Origin: Phaseolus vulgaris
Lineage: Eukaryota > Streptophyta > Magnoliopsida > Fabales > Fabaceae
Reading direction: 5' to 3'
DNA: 64,000 bases
Assembly (NCBI RefSeq): GCF_000499845.2
Contig: NC_023754.2
Span: forward strand, 9,921,949-9,985,948
Part shown: positions 45,506 to 57,440 of the stretch, piece by piece
Layout: each line of letters begins with the position of its first letter
How positions within the stretch are numbered: the stretch's first letter is position 1
Notes under the pieces: model-generated
The model's database searches: none
What the model saw: only the letters and a program-made list of their open reading frames with translations
What the model was told of the DNA's origin: nothing
Made by a program: the position numbers and the translations under genes

Positions 45506-45612
45506 TTAGATATCTCATATTCATGTAATGGGCTTAGCCCATATGTTTCTTTTCCTATATAAACATAACCCTATGCCTTCAATATACACAAGGGATTTAC
45601 CCTATTCTTCCT
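45506..45612 (+). repeat. 3' LTR of the small Copia element, truncated at both ends
   Basis: Homologous to 43980-44092: ttagatatctcatattc, cctatataaacata and ccctattcttcct. The first few bases are missing at the junction with protease and the final ~8-12 bp are missing where the TRIM begins, so no target duplication can be read. Confidence 0.75.
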
Positions 45613-45844
45613 TCGAGCCTATCCTAGTGAGTGTTTGTGTTGGGCCTATCGTGTCACCCGCTATCGGACCACCCATAATATATAGTCCCACGCACGAGTT
45701 GGAAGTCTCGGCGTGAGGGTGGTGTGTTGGAGATCCCACATCGACTAGAGATTAGAGCCTTTCATAGTATATAAGTGGGTGCAAACCTCACCTTATTGAG
45801 CTGGTTTTATGGGGTTGAGTTAGGCTTAAAGTCCACTTCGTAAT
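45613..45844 (+). mobile_element. 5'-truncated TRIM element
   Basis: 45613-45724 matches the internal region of the TRIM at 12461-12563 (gcctatcctagtgagtgttt, cccataatat, cacgagttgg, gagggtggtg). 45725-45844 is a full LTR beginning tgttggagatcccacatcga and ending cacttcgtaata. The 5' LTR and PBS are gone; the element abuts the Copia LTR directly. Confidence 0.75.
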
Positions 45845-46089
45845 AGTAACGAACAATTCGAATCTTTGAAAAACTCACTTCTTATTGATTTCATGTCAAT
45901 GGTACCAACCAATTACACCATTTGTTGTGCCTTATTTATCAAGTAATCTTTAAAATATTTAACTTAATTTATTGATTGGACTTGCTGGTAGGAACAAATA
46001 AGTAAATGACAATTCTAGTTATGGGATATGTTATTCCAGTTATGGTTCCACCCATGCATATCCCCCTATCAGCCTCAAAATCTATAAAA

Positions 46090-46874
46090 AAAACCCCAGG
46101 TACATAACACTGACGAAAGTAGCACTATTGTCAACGAAGATGGTGCAACCAGCAAGGTGGAACACATACGCTTTGGAAACAACAGTACATACACCTTTCT
46201 TAACCAACTTAGATGCACATGGCCACCCTAGCTCTGCCTTGTCTCTTCAGCTGCCACTCCACCATCAACACAGAGGGACTCTACCAACAAGTTCATAGCC
46301 CTAATTGCATCTAATATCTGTTGGGTATAAATTGACCAACAATGGGGAGATGCAACAAATTTGACAAATTATCCAATGTGATGGTCGTCTCCCCAATAGG
46401 TAGATGAAATGTATTAGTGTCTGCATGCCACCTCTCTACAAATGCACACAACAATCCTCTGTCTATGGTCTTACAGCTAGCATGTGTAAGACCACCTAAG
46501 CCCGACAACTGTATTGCAGTCTATGCGCTCATGTGGTGCTCCTAGCTTATTGACCTTTCTCCCATGAGAAACAACTTTAAGTTCACCACAATCCTACAAT
46601 AACCAATGAATACCATTACAGAATTTTAGTACAATATATAAAACAATCAATTACTCTATCGTATAACACCATCATTACTTACCACACCATTGCATAATTT
46701 TCTCGCCACATGCTCTTCAAAACTAACCAACGATGACTTATTAGCTGACCTTCCAGGATAGCCTTCATCCTCCACATCGAGTGTTTCATTTTGTACATTA
46801 TCTTCAACTGGATCATTTCCCACAATATTACTAGGACCACCACGCTTTCTTCTGACTGATGCAGTTGATCGCAC
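46090..46874 (-). pseudogene. plant mobile domain (MAIN-like) pseudogene
   Basis: Minus-strand blocks: RRKRGGPSNIVGNDPVEDN and an FEEHVARKLCNG segment; then, after a TTGTAG acceptor-like site, CGELKVVSHGRKVNKLGAPH; then GLGGLTHASCKTIDRGLLCA, FVERWHADTNTFHLPIGE and TLDNLSNLLHLPIVGQF; and lastly, after a gap, HLAGCTIFVDNSATFVSV. This order is that of the plant mobile domain, found in the MAIN proteins and in Gypsy- and MULE-borne ORFs. The phases do not agree (a shift near 46510 and another below 46311), so it is a broken copy. It may be transposon cargo, given the MULE remnant 2 kb away. Confidence 0.75.
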
Positions 46875-47930
46875 GGTCCATCTTAGAAATCATCATCCTT
46901 TAGTTCTCACCATCTTCATGTGCATTCACATAATTACCATTATTAGACATAACCATCAACCACTGCATTGAATTTTTTTTTCCATATAACAAATACACCA
47001 TTCTAGATAACAACATCTGGAAGGCAACCCACTATTACATACCAGATCATAATATCCATAAGTATTCCAGCACAGGAAATTCATAAGAACAAAAACCTAC
47101 AACTCACCTTTCTTCTCCAACCAATTGCCTCCAAAAAAAACACCAAAAACGATTGCTACCATCGCTACCACCACAAACAACAAACACCAAACTCTATGCA
47201 CTCCAGAAAACACCAAACGAACCCCACCGTCGCAGAACCACCAAAACACACCCAATAAAACACTCGTACCCTAAAACCACTCATGAGACTCACCCACAGT
47301 CACCATTGCATAGAAGCCTCACACACACAAGTTGCCAACCCTAAATTTTATTTAAAAATCATTAAGGGCAATTTCGTAAACTCATTTGAACCATCAGATG
47401 CAGGTTCACAATGATAAGGTGTAAAGAGAATTAGCCCACAGTAGAATAGGTTTTTATAGGCCTTGTATTAAACTAACCAGTGTAAAATAATTGGGCCTCG
47501 TATTTTATCCAATTAGTCTACGGTGTTGAGCTTATATTTAGGTGTTGAGTAAATTAGGGTTAAATTAGGTTTCCTAAGTCTAGCTAAGGTTTCATTTGGG
47601 ATTTCAAAGGCTCAATAGAAACCCTAGTTGATTCTAAGGTAAAAGAAGAAACATGCTTATTACATTTTGAGCACATGCTCAAATATATAAAGCATGAGTC
47701 AACAAGTGTCACTTAATCTACTTTATTGATAAGAGTCATTTTCATATTAAAAGACATACACTTATGAGTATTTATTGATAAAATAATATAATTTAACCTC
47801 TAATTTATGAATTTAAATATGTTTACATATTTTGTGATTATAATATGAATAAGAATGATTTCTTCCTAAATTTGTGTTAATCTCGGGATTGTAGGGGAAA
47901 ATGGAAATGAAAGGGCTAAAGGAGAATAGA
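46875..47930. other. possible 5' flank of the PMD pseudogene, then AT-rich DNA
   Basis: 47100-47340 is a C/A-rich strip (caccacaaacaacaaacacc) that yields a Thr/Pro/His-rich frame without family resemblance; read on the minus strand it is GT-rich and might be promoter or leader for the pseudogene. Nothing else is recognised. Confidence 0.35.
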
Positions 47931-48330
47931 AAAGATGAAAAGGGAAAGTTTGAATGCTCAAAACTCGCCCAAAAACTCGCCTAAGGCAGATCACTCCAAA
48001 GGAACTCGCCCAATCGAGCCCAATCACGCTCAGGCAAGATCACTCCAGAGAAGTTGGACTTTTTTTTCGTCAAACTCGCCCAACCACACCTAGGCGAGAA
48101 GTCACTTAGCCCAAGCAAAACTAGGTTAAATATGAGGCATAAGGCATAACCCTAGACATGATTAAGAGAATAGAAGGTGATAGAAAACCCTGGAGGAGAC
48201 AACTATAAAGGAGAAACATCATCGATCTTCTTTTCTTTCTTTCCATGCTTGTAATGGCCAACATGAGTGGCTAATTCTACCCTTCGGAATTGGGAGTAAT
48301 ATGTTCAAACTCTATGTATTGAGGTGATAT
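47930..48330. mobile_element. possible gypsy LTR remnant
   Basis: Repeated aactcgccca and taggcgag words (47960-48110), then ataaaggagaaacatcatcg and an ...atggccaacatgagtggctaattc segment. I associate this layout with legume Ty3/gypsy LTR ends. No border, PBS or target duplication was found. Confidence 0.3.
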
Positions 48331-48942
48331 TTAAATATAATATTTTGTTTTTGATTGATGATTGGCATTGTCATTTTATTCTTAATGTTTTATTTTGTTC
48401 TTGATTGATGATTGATATTGTCATTTTATTTTTAATGTTTGTTTTATCATGATTTTGATCCTTAAATTTGACGAAAAAGTACTTATAAACATCTGACGTA
48501 AATGATAATGTGTAACATATTTGAATGTTGGGAATGAATTTGAAATGCTAATTGGTATAAACATTTGCTAGTAAAAATAAGGATTTTTTATAAATATGCG
48601 AGGAATCGATATTTAGGAGATTCATTATTTTAAAGGATTTTGAATTCAAATTGAATTCAAATTTCTCACCATTTGCCTTTTCACATGGCCGAACTTAGAG
48701 CTTATAAATATGAGTGTCCATCACTTATATTCTCATTCTTAAATGAGTATTGAAATGTTTTGTCATCTACTTATTCTCAAATCCTCTCTAGATTAGTGTT
48801 CAACTTCTCCTCCACCAAATCCAAATCTCCAAACAAACTTTCGCAACTCTCATCTCCATTCCTTCCCTTCAAGATCAACATTGAAGAAGAAAGAGTATAT
48901 TTTATGTTTGTGCATATATGCCAACGGTTAGAAATAGTCTAG
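48331..48942. other. AT-rich DNA, no gene seen
   Basis: A short direct repeat, attttgttcttgattgatgatt with neighbours, occurs at about 48340 and 48390. The plus-strand frame 48760-48942 is Ser-rich and has no family resemblance. Confidence 0.5.
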
Positions 48943-49443
48943 TGTAATAAACATGTTCTATTATTCATTTAATTAGGAGTTAGTTATATTTATTATTTAT
49001 ATTTTTCAAATCATTAGTTTTAAAATGTTATTATAATTATTTGTCTGTGTCCTACACATTTTTAATTTGTTCATTCAGTTGTTTTTTCTTCTATTTATGT
49101 GTAGTGATTATTCTCTTTGTTATTTTTTTTATGTGATTACCAAAAATTTTTTTATCTCAATTTTGTTTTTTACTAATGTAATAAACATGTTATATTATTC
49201 ATTTAATTAGGAGTTATTTATATTTATTAGTTATATTTTTCAAATCTTTTGTTTTAGAATGTTATTATAATTACCTGTTTATGTCCTACACAATTTTAAT
49301 TTGTTGATACTATTTATTGTTTCAGACTCATTTATTTATAGATAAGTTGTTTTTTCTTCTATTTATGCTATTCTCTTTGTTATCTTTTTTATATATATGT
49401 GATTACAAAAAAGTTGCTTATCTCAATTTTATTATTTACTAAT
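48943..49443. repeat. diverged ~234-bp tandem duplication
   Basis: tgtaataaacatgtt starts at 48943 and 49177, and the following sequence matches through ttcatttaattaggagttat, gttattataatta, ttgttttttcttctatttat and ttctctttgttat to a third start-like ctaatgtatta at 49436. The second unit carries an insertion of about 30 bp. Non-coding. Confidence 0.8.
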
Positions 49444-51060
49444 GTATTATAAAATTAAAAGATGATAAAAAGAGTCACACATATTATTATATTTTAAATA
49501 AAATCTATGCATAGGTGTTACCAAATAATATAATTTTATTAAAATTTACAAATAATATAAATATTTGTTAATATGTTTTTATGAAAACAAAAGGTTACAA
49601 TGTTTGAAATGAATAAGTTGAACAAAATCCAAATTATCATGTATAAGATAGTGAGATTTTAATTTGGATTCTCCAAAAAGAGTAATAATTTTTTACTTTT
49701 AGTAACCATTTGCAAAATCATATTTTTAATTAGTTGATAGTAGAAAAATATTTATATTATATATTATATTATATCAAAATTAAGCACTAAAAGATAATCA
49801 TTAAATAAAACCGAATTTTAGAGACTAAAAATAATTAATCATTATATTGATCACATTAGATATTGTTTTAGACAAAAAAAATTATTGGTATTTAAAGTAG
49901 TTTTTATTATTGATAAAGTTCATAAATTAGTTTCTAGATTTGAATGTAATTAACTACAAAGGTTTTAACTACCAATCAATTTAGATTTTAAAGTTGGTAG
50001 CTAATTAAATATTAATTTTAAAAATTAGTTTATATTTTTATTAATAATAAAAATTATTTTAAATACTAATAATTATTTTAATGTCTAACATAATATTTAA
50101 TTTAGTTAATATAATATAATTATTTTTAGTACATAAAATTAATTTTTATTTAATAATTTTTTTTTAGTGAAAGTAATACTTTTGGATACATTGGCATAAA
50201 CCAGTATAACGAGTGTTTAAACATAATTAAGAGTGCCTCGTTATTTACTCACCCACTAATATAAACATTTTAAACAACAATCTTTATATTTCATAGTAAA
50301 AATATTGAAGACAATTTAAACAAGATAATCCCAAAAGTTAAACAACTAGTTACTTGAAAATTTTAATTTTTCAATATTGTTATAAATTAATTGCTAATAA
50401 TTATTTATTATTAATTTTATTTATTTAAACAATGTTTTGATATGTCTAATAGTCCTATTAGGAGTTGAGATAAATGACAATTTAAATATATTTTTCTTTC
50501 TTATGAGACGTCTTTAAGAACAAAATTGTGATGAAACTCTAAATTTTAAAGTGAACATTTAAGATTATCATAGTGATACTATTTCAACGAAATTGAGGTC
50601 CAAACAACATTGGTGTTTATTTTAGAACAAATTATTGATAATTTTTGTATTGATTCACTCTAATAATATCATCTTATCGAATTTGAATGATGTTAACGAA
50701 TTTAAAGTGAAAAAATAATAATTACAAGAGGATAAATAAAAAAAATATAACGAAGAAGGATTTTTGATGTATTAATACTTTCATACCAATATTATTGATT
50801 ATCCAATAACAAAATTATTCTTTTAAAAACTAAAAGTTTATAAATTTTCTGTTTATAAATAAGAATAAAAAGAGTATTGGCCAACTTTCTTAATCAATGA
50901 AGAAGTTGATTAAATTATTGACAACTTTTTTTGGGTAAAATAATTTACTATTAATTCCAGATGAATATTAAATTTTATTATTTTAACCAATAATTATAAA
51001 TTTCATTTTACCCTTAAAATTACGTTACTAGAAACCGTAAATAGCTAAATCTACCTGAGA
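49444..51060. other. very AT-rich intergenic DNA, no gene seen
   Basis: Long A/T stretches without frames or repeats of note. It ends where G+C rises ahead of the JASON-like gene. Confidence 0.6.
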
Positions 51061-51523
51061 GATTCCATGTTGATTAAAATGATTACAATTTCCATTCAAA
51101 GAACATTCTTATTTAATACAAGACACCAAAACCACAAACATTCATCACTCCCCTTGCTTGTCCCACCCGCCACGCCACGTGTTCCCATATGCAAGCGAGT
51201 TTCCGCCACGCCAGAAGCCTCAGCGCGTGGATCACACAGTGCACGCGTTCATTCATTCCTTCCCCCCTTCGTTAGTTCAAATTTCAAAATCGACTTCGCA
51301 CTCGCACCTCACTCCACACTTCTTGCACACACTCTCTCTCACATTTATTCAGAAATTGAAAAAGTGAAAATAAAATAAAATAAAAAATAATGAGAATAAA
51401 AATGTAACGTTACCTTACCTGCTCCGATTCCTCTTCAATACACGCTCTGGGTAGTGTTGCTGCTGCTGTTGTTTAGGTTCGACACCGAGGTTCGTTCTCC
51501 GATCCTTCTCCCGAACCTCCGCA
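51061..51523 (+). promoter_or_regulatory. promoter and 5' leader region of the JASON-like gene
   Basis: G+C rises sharply. A pyrimidine-rich strip with ctctctctcacatttattc lies at 51330-51350, and another pyrimidine-rich part follows just before the ATG at 51524. An ACGTG core, the G-box type, is at about 51176-51180 (cgccacgtgttcc). No strong TATA box was fixed. Short frames here look spurious. Confidence 0.4.
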
Positions 51524-54500
51524 ATGGGGTGCTTCTTCGCTTGCTTCAGAGCGCGCGACTCCGCCACCGCAACAACCACCACAGTGCCTTCTTCTCGTTC
51601 CGGCAAACACAAACCCGACGTAACTAACCACTGTTCACTACTGTTTTCTGTAATTTTGTAATTTTTTGTTTTGATTTCGATTTTTTGCTGCTTTGTTCGC
51701 TTTGCAGAAGCAAAACTCAAACGTCGTTGAGTAATTCATCTGATTTTGTGAGAGTTTAGTGTAGTTTTAGTTATAATTTGTTGTTGTTGTTTTCACTATG
51801 TGAGGTGTGATTTTGATTTTGCTGTGTCTAACAGGATGTTGTGGTCTCTCGAAATCGGTTATCCACTTTGTTTCTGTCTGAAGGTGAATTTTTAATTTTT
51901 TTGTTGTTATTTTTTTTTTCTGTTCTGAATGAGTTTGCTAATTTTGTGATTTTTATTTTGAGAAGAGAGAGAAGACTCTGATGTGCGTGATGGCGTGAAG
52001 GATTTTGATGTGCGATCTCAGAAAGGTGGCACTGAGGTGTGTTTCTTTCGTTAGTGTTAATATAACTGTGGTTGTTTGTTGTGTGATTATGAGTTTGCTA
52101 GTTTTGTTTGTTCTTTTTTGAAATTTGGAGTTTTCTAGTGTTTGGGCATCTTGTTCATGTTTGTGAGGAAAAAGGGACGTGTTTGATTTTGTTTCAGTTT
52201 ACAATGTTTTTATAGAGGTTTTAATATGGTTCATTGGGTTGTTGATGCCACAAAGTGAACTTGAAGGAATCTGTAGTTTTAGTTTGAAGTGAAATGAGGT
52301 TTAACATTGATTTCAGTATAGTTATGTTTGTGGTAGGCAGTGCCAGCTCTAACTTGTGGAATAGCCTGAAATGCTTTGACATAGTTTAATGGTTAGTGTG
52401 TCACTGCTAGTCACCATGGCATTTGGGCTAGCATTGGTTTTGCAATATTTATTTCTTCCTCAAGATTCCCATAGTAAGGTGACTTATAGAAAACCTTCTT
52501 ATGGTCTCAATATTTTACTATATGAATTAGTACTTTTGAACCTTTAGTCATGTCTAATTATATACAATGAAAAAAAAATTGTGGTCGCACACCCTGAGCT
52601 TTACTGTTCTTCTATGTTGTTACTGTTTTTTAGTGCCTTTTCTACTTTTGAGGATATGTTTTCTATAAACCAAAATGAATTTATTCAATGAAAAATTAGT
52701 GGATATTGTTGTGTTTGTTTCCACTGTCTCATTCTCTGGTCAATGTTGCTGGTGGAAAAAATAATAGTCTTGATAGAATTTTACTTTCTGAATTCTTATT
52801 AGTTAAATTCTGTTTATTTTGAGTGAACTGTGTTTTCATTATACAAGATTTCGGTAAAAATACTTTTTTGAAACTGTAAGTTACTTTTATATTTTGTTAA
52901 GTTGTTGATTCGTACATTAGATAGGTGTATTTTTATATATGCTTTGTAAAATTTGTTTATATGATTGGATCAACTTGTTCTGCAGGCCAAGTTTCTCAAA
53001 GCTGGCGGTACTTCGGCTAGGATCCCTTTTGAGAAAGTCCACCATGGGAGTCCACCTTTCAATCCCTCAACTCCTATAAAATGTTGCGAGGAAGGGGGGA
53101 AGAGAACTGATTATTTTGAGCAAACACCAAGCAGGTTATTGTGTCTTTGTATTGAATTTTTTTCATGCCAATATTGAATAACAATGAATGTTGGCAAGTA
53201 ATGTTTTAGTCGTGTCATAGTGGATATTCTGTTCCTGACTCTTAAGCTGACTCTTAAGGCAATGGAAAACAACTGTAGCTCATAACCATTAAGACATATA
53301 AATTTATCAGTTAATAAGGGTCTTTCAAAAAAATGATGAAATTGATTCTCATTTTTTTCCTTTTAGACTTTTTTTAATGGGAATGTTGTATTATGGGTGT
53401 GAGCAAGTAACATTTTAGTCAATTTCATGGGAGGTGGATATTCTGTTCCTCGCTCTTAGAACAATGGGAAGGCCTCCTTCGTTAACAGATGCTGCAGGCC
53501 ATTATTATTAAACGGTCTTAAGAAATTTGTTCTTTAATAAGAGTTCCTATAAAATATGATGAACTCTCATTTTTTCTTAGATTTCTTTCAACGAATTTTT
53601 TTTTTGAGATTTTCACTGAATGTTCACGTGTTGTGGGTCATACCTGAAAATTACATAGAACCTTACTGTATGTTAATTTCGTTTAATTTACAGCTGTATC
53701 TCCAATGCACAAAGCAGTCAATGTGCTTCTCTTGATTCTACGGAAGGAATTAGGACACGGAATCATCAGAGTTTGGATAAGAATGAAAATACAGCTTCTG
53801 TTTCACCTTGGCCATCAATCACATATACTAAGAGGAACAAGTCTGTACGTTTTAAATGTGATGCTGACTTGTCGTCCTGTGATTTGTCTGATTGTGGCGG
53901 ACGACATATGAAGAAAACAGATTCCCCAAACAATGAGAGTGCCTATAAACCATCACCTTATCCCACCCCAATGAAGCTATCTGAAGAGATGCAAACTCCT
54001 GGAACTGTTTACCCTACAACAAAAGAAGACTTTCCAAATGTTAGGCCTCGACTTAGGTCCCAGTTTGTGTATCCAATCAACAACCCTGATGATAATGTCT
54101 CTCACGAGATACTTGAGGAAGATGGTCATACCCAAGATTCAAGGAAGCTGAGTGAATCAGTTCAACATTCTGAAATTACAGCTTCAACGTCTGATAAAGG
54201 TTCAAAGAACATTTCTTGTGAAGATGAATGTAAGGTGGAGGAAAGCTTATCTTCCTGGTTGAAGCCTGCGGCTGTCATTCTGGAAGAGAGAAACAGGAGA
54301 ATGCAGATTGCTTATAATCATGTGCGAAAATCACCTGTCGATAGGCCTATCATTGGGATGGTTGCAGCTCATTGGAACGAGAATGAGGATTCTCAAGTTC
54401 CTCCTCCTAAATGGTGGGATGGTAATGGCATACCAAATTCAACCAATAAGTATCAAGAAGTATGAGTTGTAATCATTATTTCCAAAGCAAAAATTTTTAT

Positions 54501-54831
54501 TCTCTCAATATTGCCTGCATCTAATGTTTGCTGATTGTTTTTCAGGATCAGAAAGTGAATTGGCATGCAACGCCATTTGAAGAGAGGTTGGAAAAGGCAT
54601 TATCTGAGGAGAGTGTCATCTCTCAAAGGTATGCATTCCTATTTAAAGTCGGCTTGTTATTTTCTTTTAAATAATTATAATTTATAACATCCTTCCTATC
54701 AATTTCTTGTTTTGATTCACAGGAAGGATGCATGTGGAAAATCAATTCCTTTTGACGAGAACGAAGAAAGTGATACTGCACTATCTCAGCTGCAATCCTC
54801 AACTCATCCACAGTCTGTGGTGTCATTCTGA
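51524..54831 (+). CDS. JASON-like protein, eight exons, apparently intact
   Basis: Proposed exons: 51524-51619, 51708-51725 (uncertain micro-exon), 51835-51883, 51966-52036, 52986-53134, 53694-54459, 54546-54628 and 54723-54831. All junctions are GT-AG and in phase, giving about 446 residues (440 without the micro-exon). The product starts MGCFFACFRARDS, typical of JASON proteins. Further matches to the family: RNRLSTLFLSE, ARIPFEKVHHGSPPFNPSTP, the central EESLSSWLKPA and IGMVAAHWN, PPPKWWDGNGIPNSTNKYQE and the C-terminal WHATPFEERLEKALSEE with ESDTALSQLQ. In Arabidopsis, JASON is needed for correct spindle position in male meiosis II and thus for reduced pollen ploidy. The function here is inferred by homology. 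No membrane segment or enzyme domain is seen. The large exon 6 could carry an alternative acceptor. The MGC start might be N-myristoylated or S-acylated. Confidence 0.88.
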
Positions 54832-56289
54832 TGTGTCTATTGTCCATACCTGCTCTATTTGTCTGGTTTAAAGAGATATTGTGGCAATCGTGGAAACTAA
54901 GTCTGAATCCACCTCGTTCAACATGGTGATTGGTTGGAACAAACAGTGGATTATTCAAATTTTGTGGTAATATAGAACTATCAAGCTGTGAGTCACACAA
55001 CTTGTATTGTATATATAAGCAATGGGAATTATTGCGCAAAATATTGGGTATTGGGAGTTTAGTAATGAACTATTTTTGGTTAAAAATTGAAGTAGTTCAG
55101 CGTTGAGGATTACTTGAACTGAATTTCTGGACAGGAGCTCTTGGATCCTGAATATTTTTGATCATTTATAAACAATGATAAATGTTAAAAATTTAAATAG
55201 ACTTTGTGCATATAAATAAAGAAGAAAATTAATGAGAATGATAAATAAACAATGTAAGTGGTCATTTGACAATGTTATAGGATGGTTCTTTATGAGAGAA
55301 TACATGGAGCATTAACTTGTTATGACTACATGTCATTGAGCTTAATGTGGAGAAATTGCATAACAGAAAGTTATTATATTGTTCCCCACAGTATATCAGA
55401 GTTCCTAACACCATGATTTTTATATTTTCAGTTTCTTGTCTTTGTGGTCTACCACAATCAAGAACATATGACGACCAAGAGAACCCTTAGTGATTTCAAT
55501 GGTGAACATAATGTGCCTCCATTGTTTCCTTCTCCATCAGGAGTTTCTATATAAATAAAAGCTGAATATTTGTCTTCACTTCTTTAGCATTCTTGAGGAG
55601 CTTGAGATGGTGAGATTAAATTAAACCACAACAAAGATCCAAAAACGAGTCAAAGTAAAGAAGAGACAATGGTTGTTCCAGAATTGACATTATTAAGGTG
55701 TAGCAGCATCCCGTAGGAATTTTTGTATATAAAGTACGTTTTTCTTATATATATTTTTTACATGGGTTTGGAGCATCAAGTGTTTCATATAATATTATTT
55801 TTTATTTTTGATAAAAAAAAATATGTATCAGGAATTCCTGTACAACTCTTGCTAAATTCTTGTGTCCTCACTTTTTCTTAAGCAATGTCTTCATTGTCAT
55901 TTTATCATCGGATTCCAGGTTTAGGCATCCAAAAGTTTCTAATATCATATTAGAATTTTGGAAGGTGAAACAAGTGACCAAAACATATAGAGCTCCTAAA
56001 ATAAGACACGAGGAGTTCCATTGAAATAGAAAAATAAATAAATAAGAGTACTGTATTTCTATGGAATGGATTAGATTAGATGATGAATTCACTACCTCAC
56101 AAAGTGATAAAATTAAACGTTCAACTCAATAATATAAATAGATAAAAAAAGTTTATTTTTTTTAAATGTAACAGATCAGCTTATGACGGTTTCTTCCTGC
56201 ACCACTATATGTATTTCTCTCACCTTCATAAATTATTTTATTATAAAATTGTCCTTCTATAATATTTTGGATTATGTAATCTATTTTTT
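54832..56289. other. 3' UTR of the JASON-like gene, then AT-rich spacer
   Basis: The first ~250 nt after the stop keep gene-like composition and are probably 3' UTR. From 55150 on, nothing recognisable is present; the minus-strand frame 54623-55039 is antisense to the last exons and UTR. Confidence 0.5.
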
Positions 56290-56640
56290 TTTTCTAAATT
56301 TGTAATTAGTTTCGAAAGTCTTTTTTATATGTATGATTAGTTTTTTGGTTACATAATTTGGAAATCTTTTTTAATATAAGATTAGCTTTCTGATTATATA
56401 ATTCGGAAGTCTTTTTCAGATGTATGTCTGGATTACATATTCTGGAAACTACTCTCAAATCCAGACTTTTGAATTATATAATATGAAATATCATTTTTTA
56501 AAAATATATTCCGGATTACCTAATTCATAAATTATTTTTAAATTCAAGATTAATTTTTGAATTATGTAATTTAAAATATATATAATTTTTTAAATTTTTT
56601 TCTGGATTTTATAAATCTATGGACTAAAAGAATAAAAATA
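56290..56640. repeat. degenerate AT-rich tandem array
   Basis: Words like gattatataattcggaagtc and tttttagatgtatg recur five to six times at ~55-65-bp spacing, alternating with near-inverted copies. Similar in style to 19120-19450. Non-coding. Confidence 0.45.
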
Positions 56641-57092
56641 TACTTTCACTTGTATAGAAGTGGGATAAAAAGGATAAAAAACTATTTTTAGATTTTGTAG
56701 AATGATGCAAAAATATACGGATGTATAGAAAAAATTCGTAACTTATTCTATCATATTGAATTATGAATTCAAATCCATATAATTTTCACTGACCAGCTCC
56801 CACTCCGTAACGGACTAGACGCGTCCCTTTCCACACTCCAAATTAGATGATGAATACTACAAACTAAATTACCTTCCCTAACTCGCACAACAACATTAAT
56901 TCAGTTGATGATAAAATTAAATAGAAGGAACTTAATTAAGATCTTTTAAAAATCCAGTGAACTTTTAATAAAAAAATATAAAAATAAATTAAAACCTTAA
57001 TTAAGTGTTTAATTTGAAACAACTTTTGCAAAATAATATTTTGTTTTTTTACACCGCAGTTTAATTGAAAAAACAACATGAAGAAAGGAGGG

Positions 57093-57440
57093 ATATAAAT
57101 AGGGGTAGGGAGGGAAGAAAGGTAGAAAAGAAGGGTTGTGTGAGGAAGAGGTTCGTGAGAGAGGCAGTGTAGAGAATGCTGGAAGCGGCACCATGGAAGG
57201 AAGGAAGAAACATGTGGACAATGAAACGCAACCTGAAAGAAAGGGGTTTTCATTCGACATTCGATGATGTTTCATATATAGTTTTCAATCTGAATCTTCT
57301 TCCCCACTTTCCTTGCTGCTCGCCTTCTCTCCCTCTCTCTCCACGCGCCACTGCATTTACCCTTCGGCCTTGTGATGATAATCTGAAGGCTCCAGATCTC
57401 TATCGTAATCTTTCATCTTTTATTTTTTTAATTTTATTTT
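57093..57440 (+). promoter_or_regulatory. orphan promoter and first-exon-like segment
   Basis: ggatataaataggggtaggg gives a good TATA box at 57093-57100. About 30 nt later a purine-rich then CT-rich, GC-richer segment follows (57125-57400), like a transcript start and 5' leader. An ATG at 57176 opens an 88-residue frame of unknown type, and short competing frames exist on the other strand. No further exons can be recognised before the Copia remnant at 58.1 kb. It could be an untranslated first exon, the promoter of a truncated gene or chance. Confidence 0.3.

Noticed and set aside
51067..51378. 103-residue plus-strand frame upstream of the JASON-like gene
   Set aside because: Pro/His/Ser-rich with a competing frame in another phase, and it lies in a promoter/leader strip. 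A small upstream ORF cannot be excluded, but nothing supports it.
54623..55039. 138-residue minus-strand frame
   Set aside because: Antisense to the last JASON exons and 3' UTR, with no family match.
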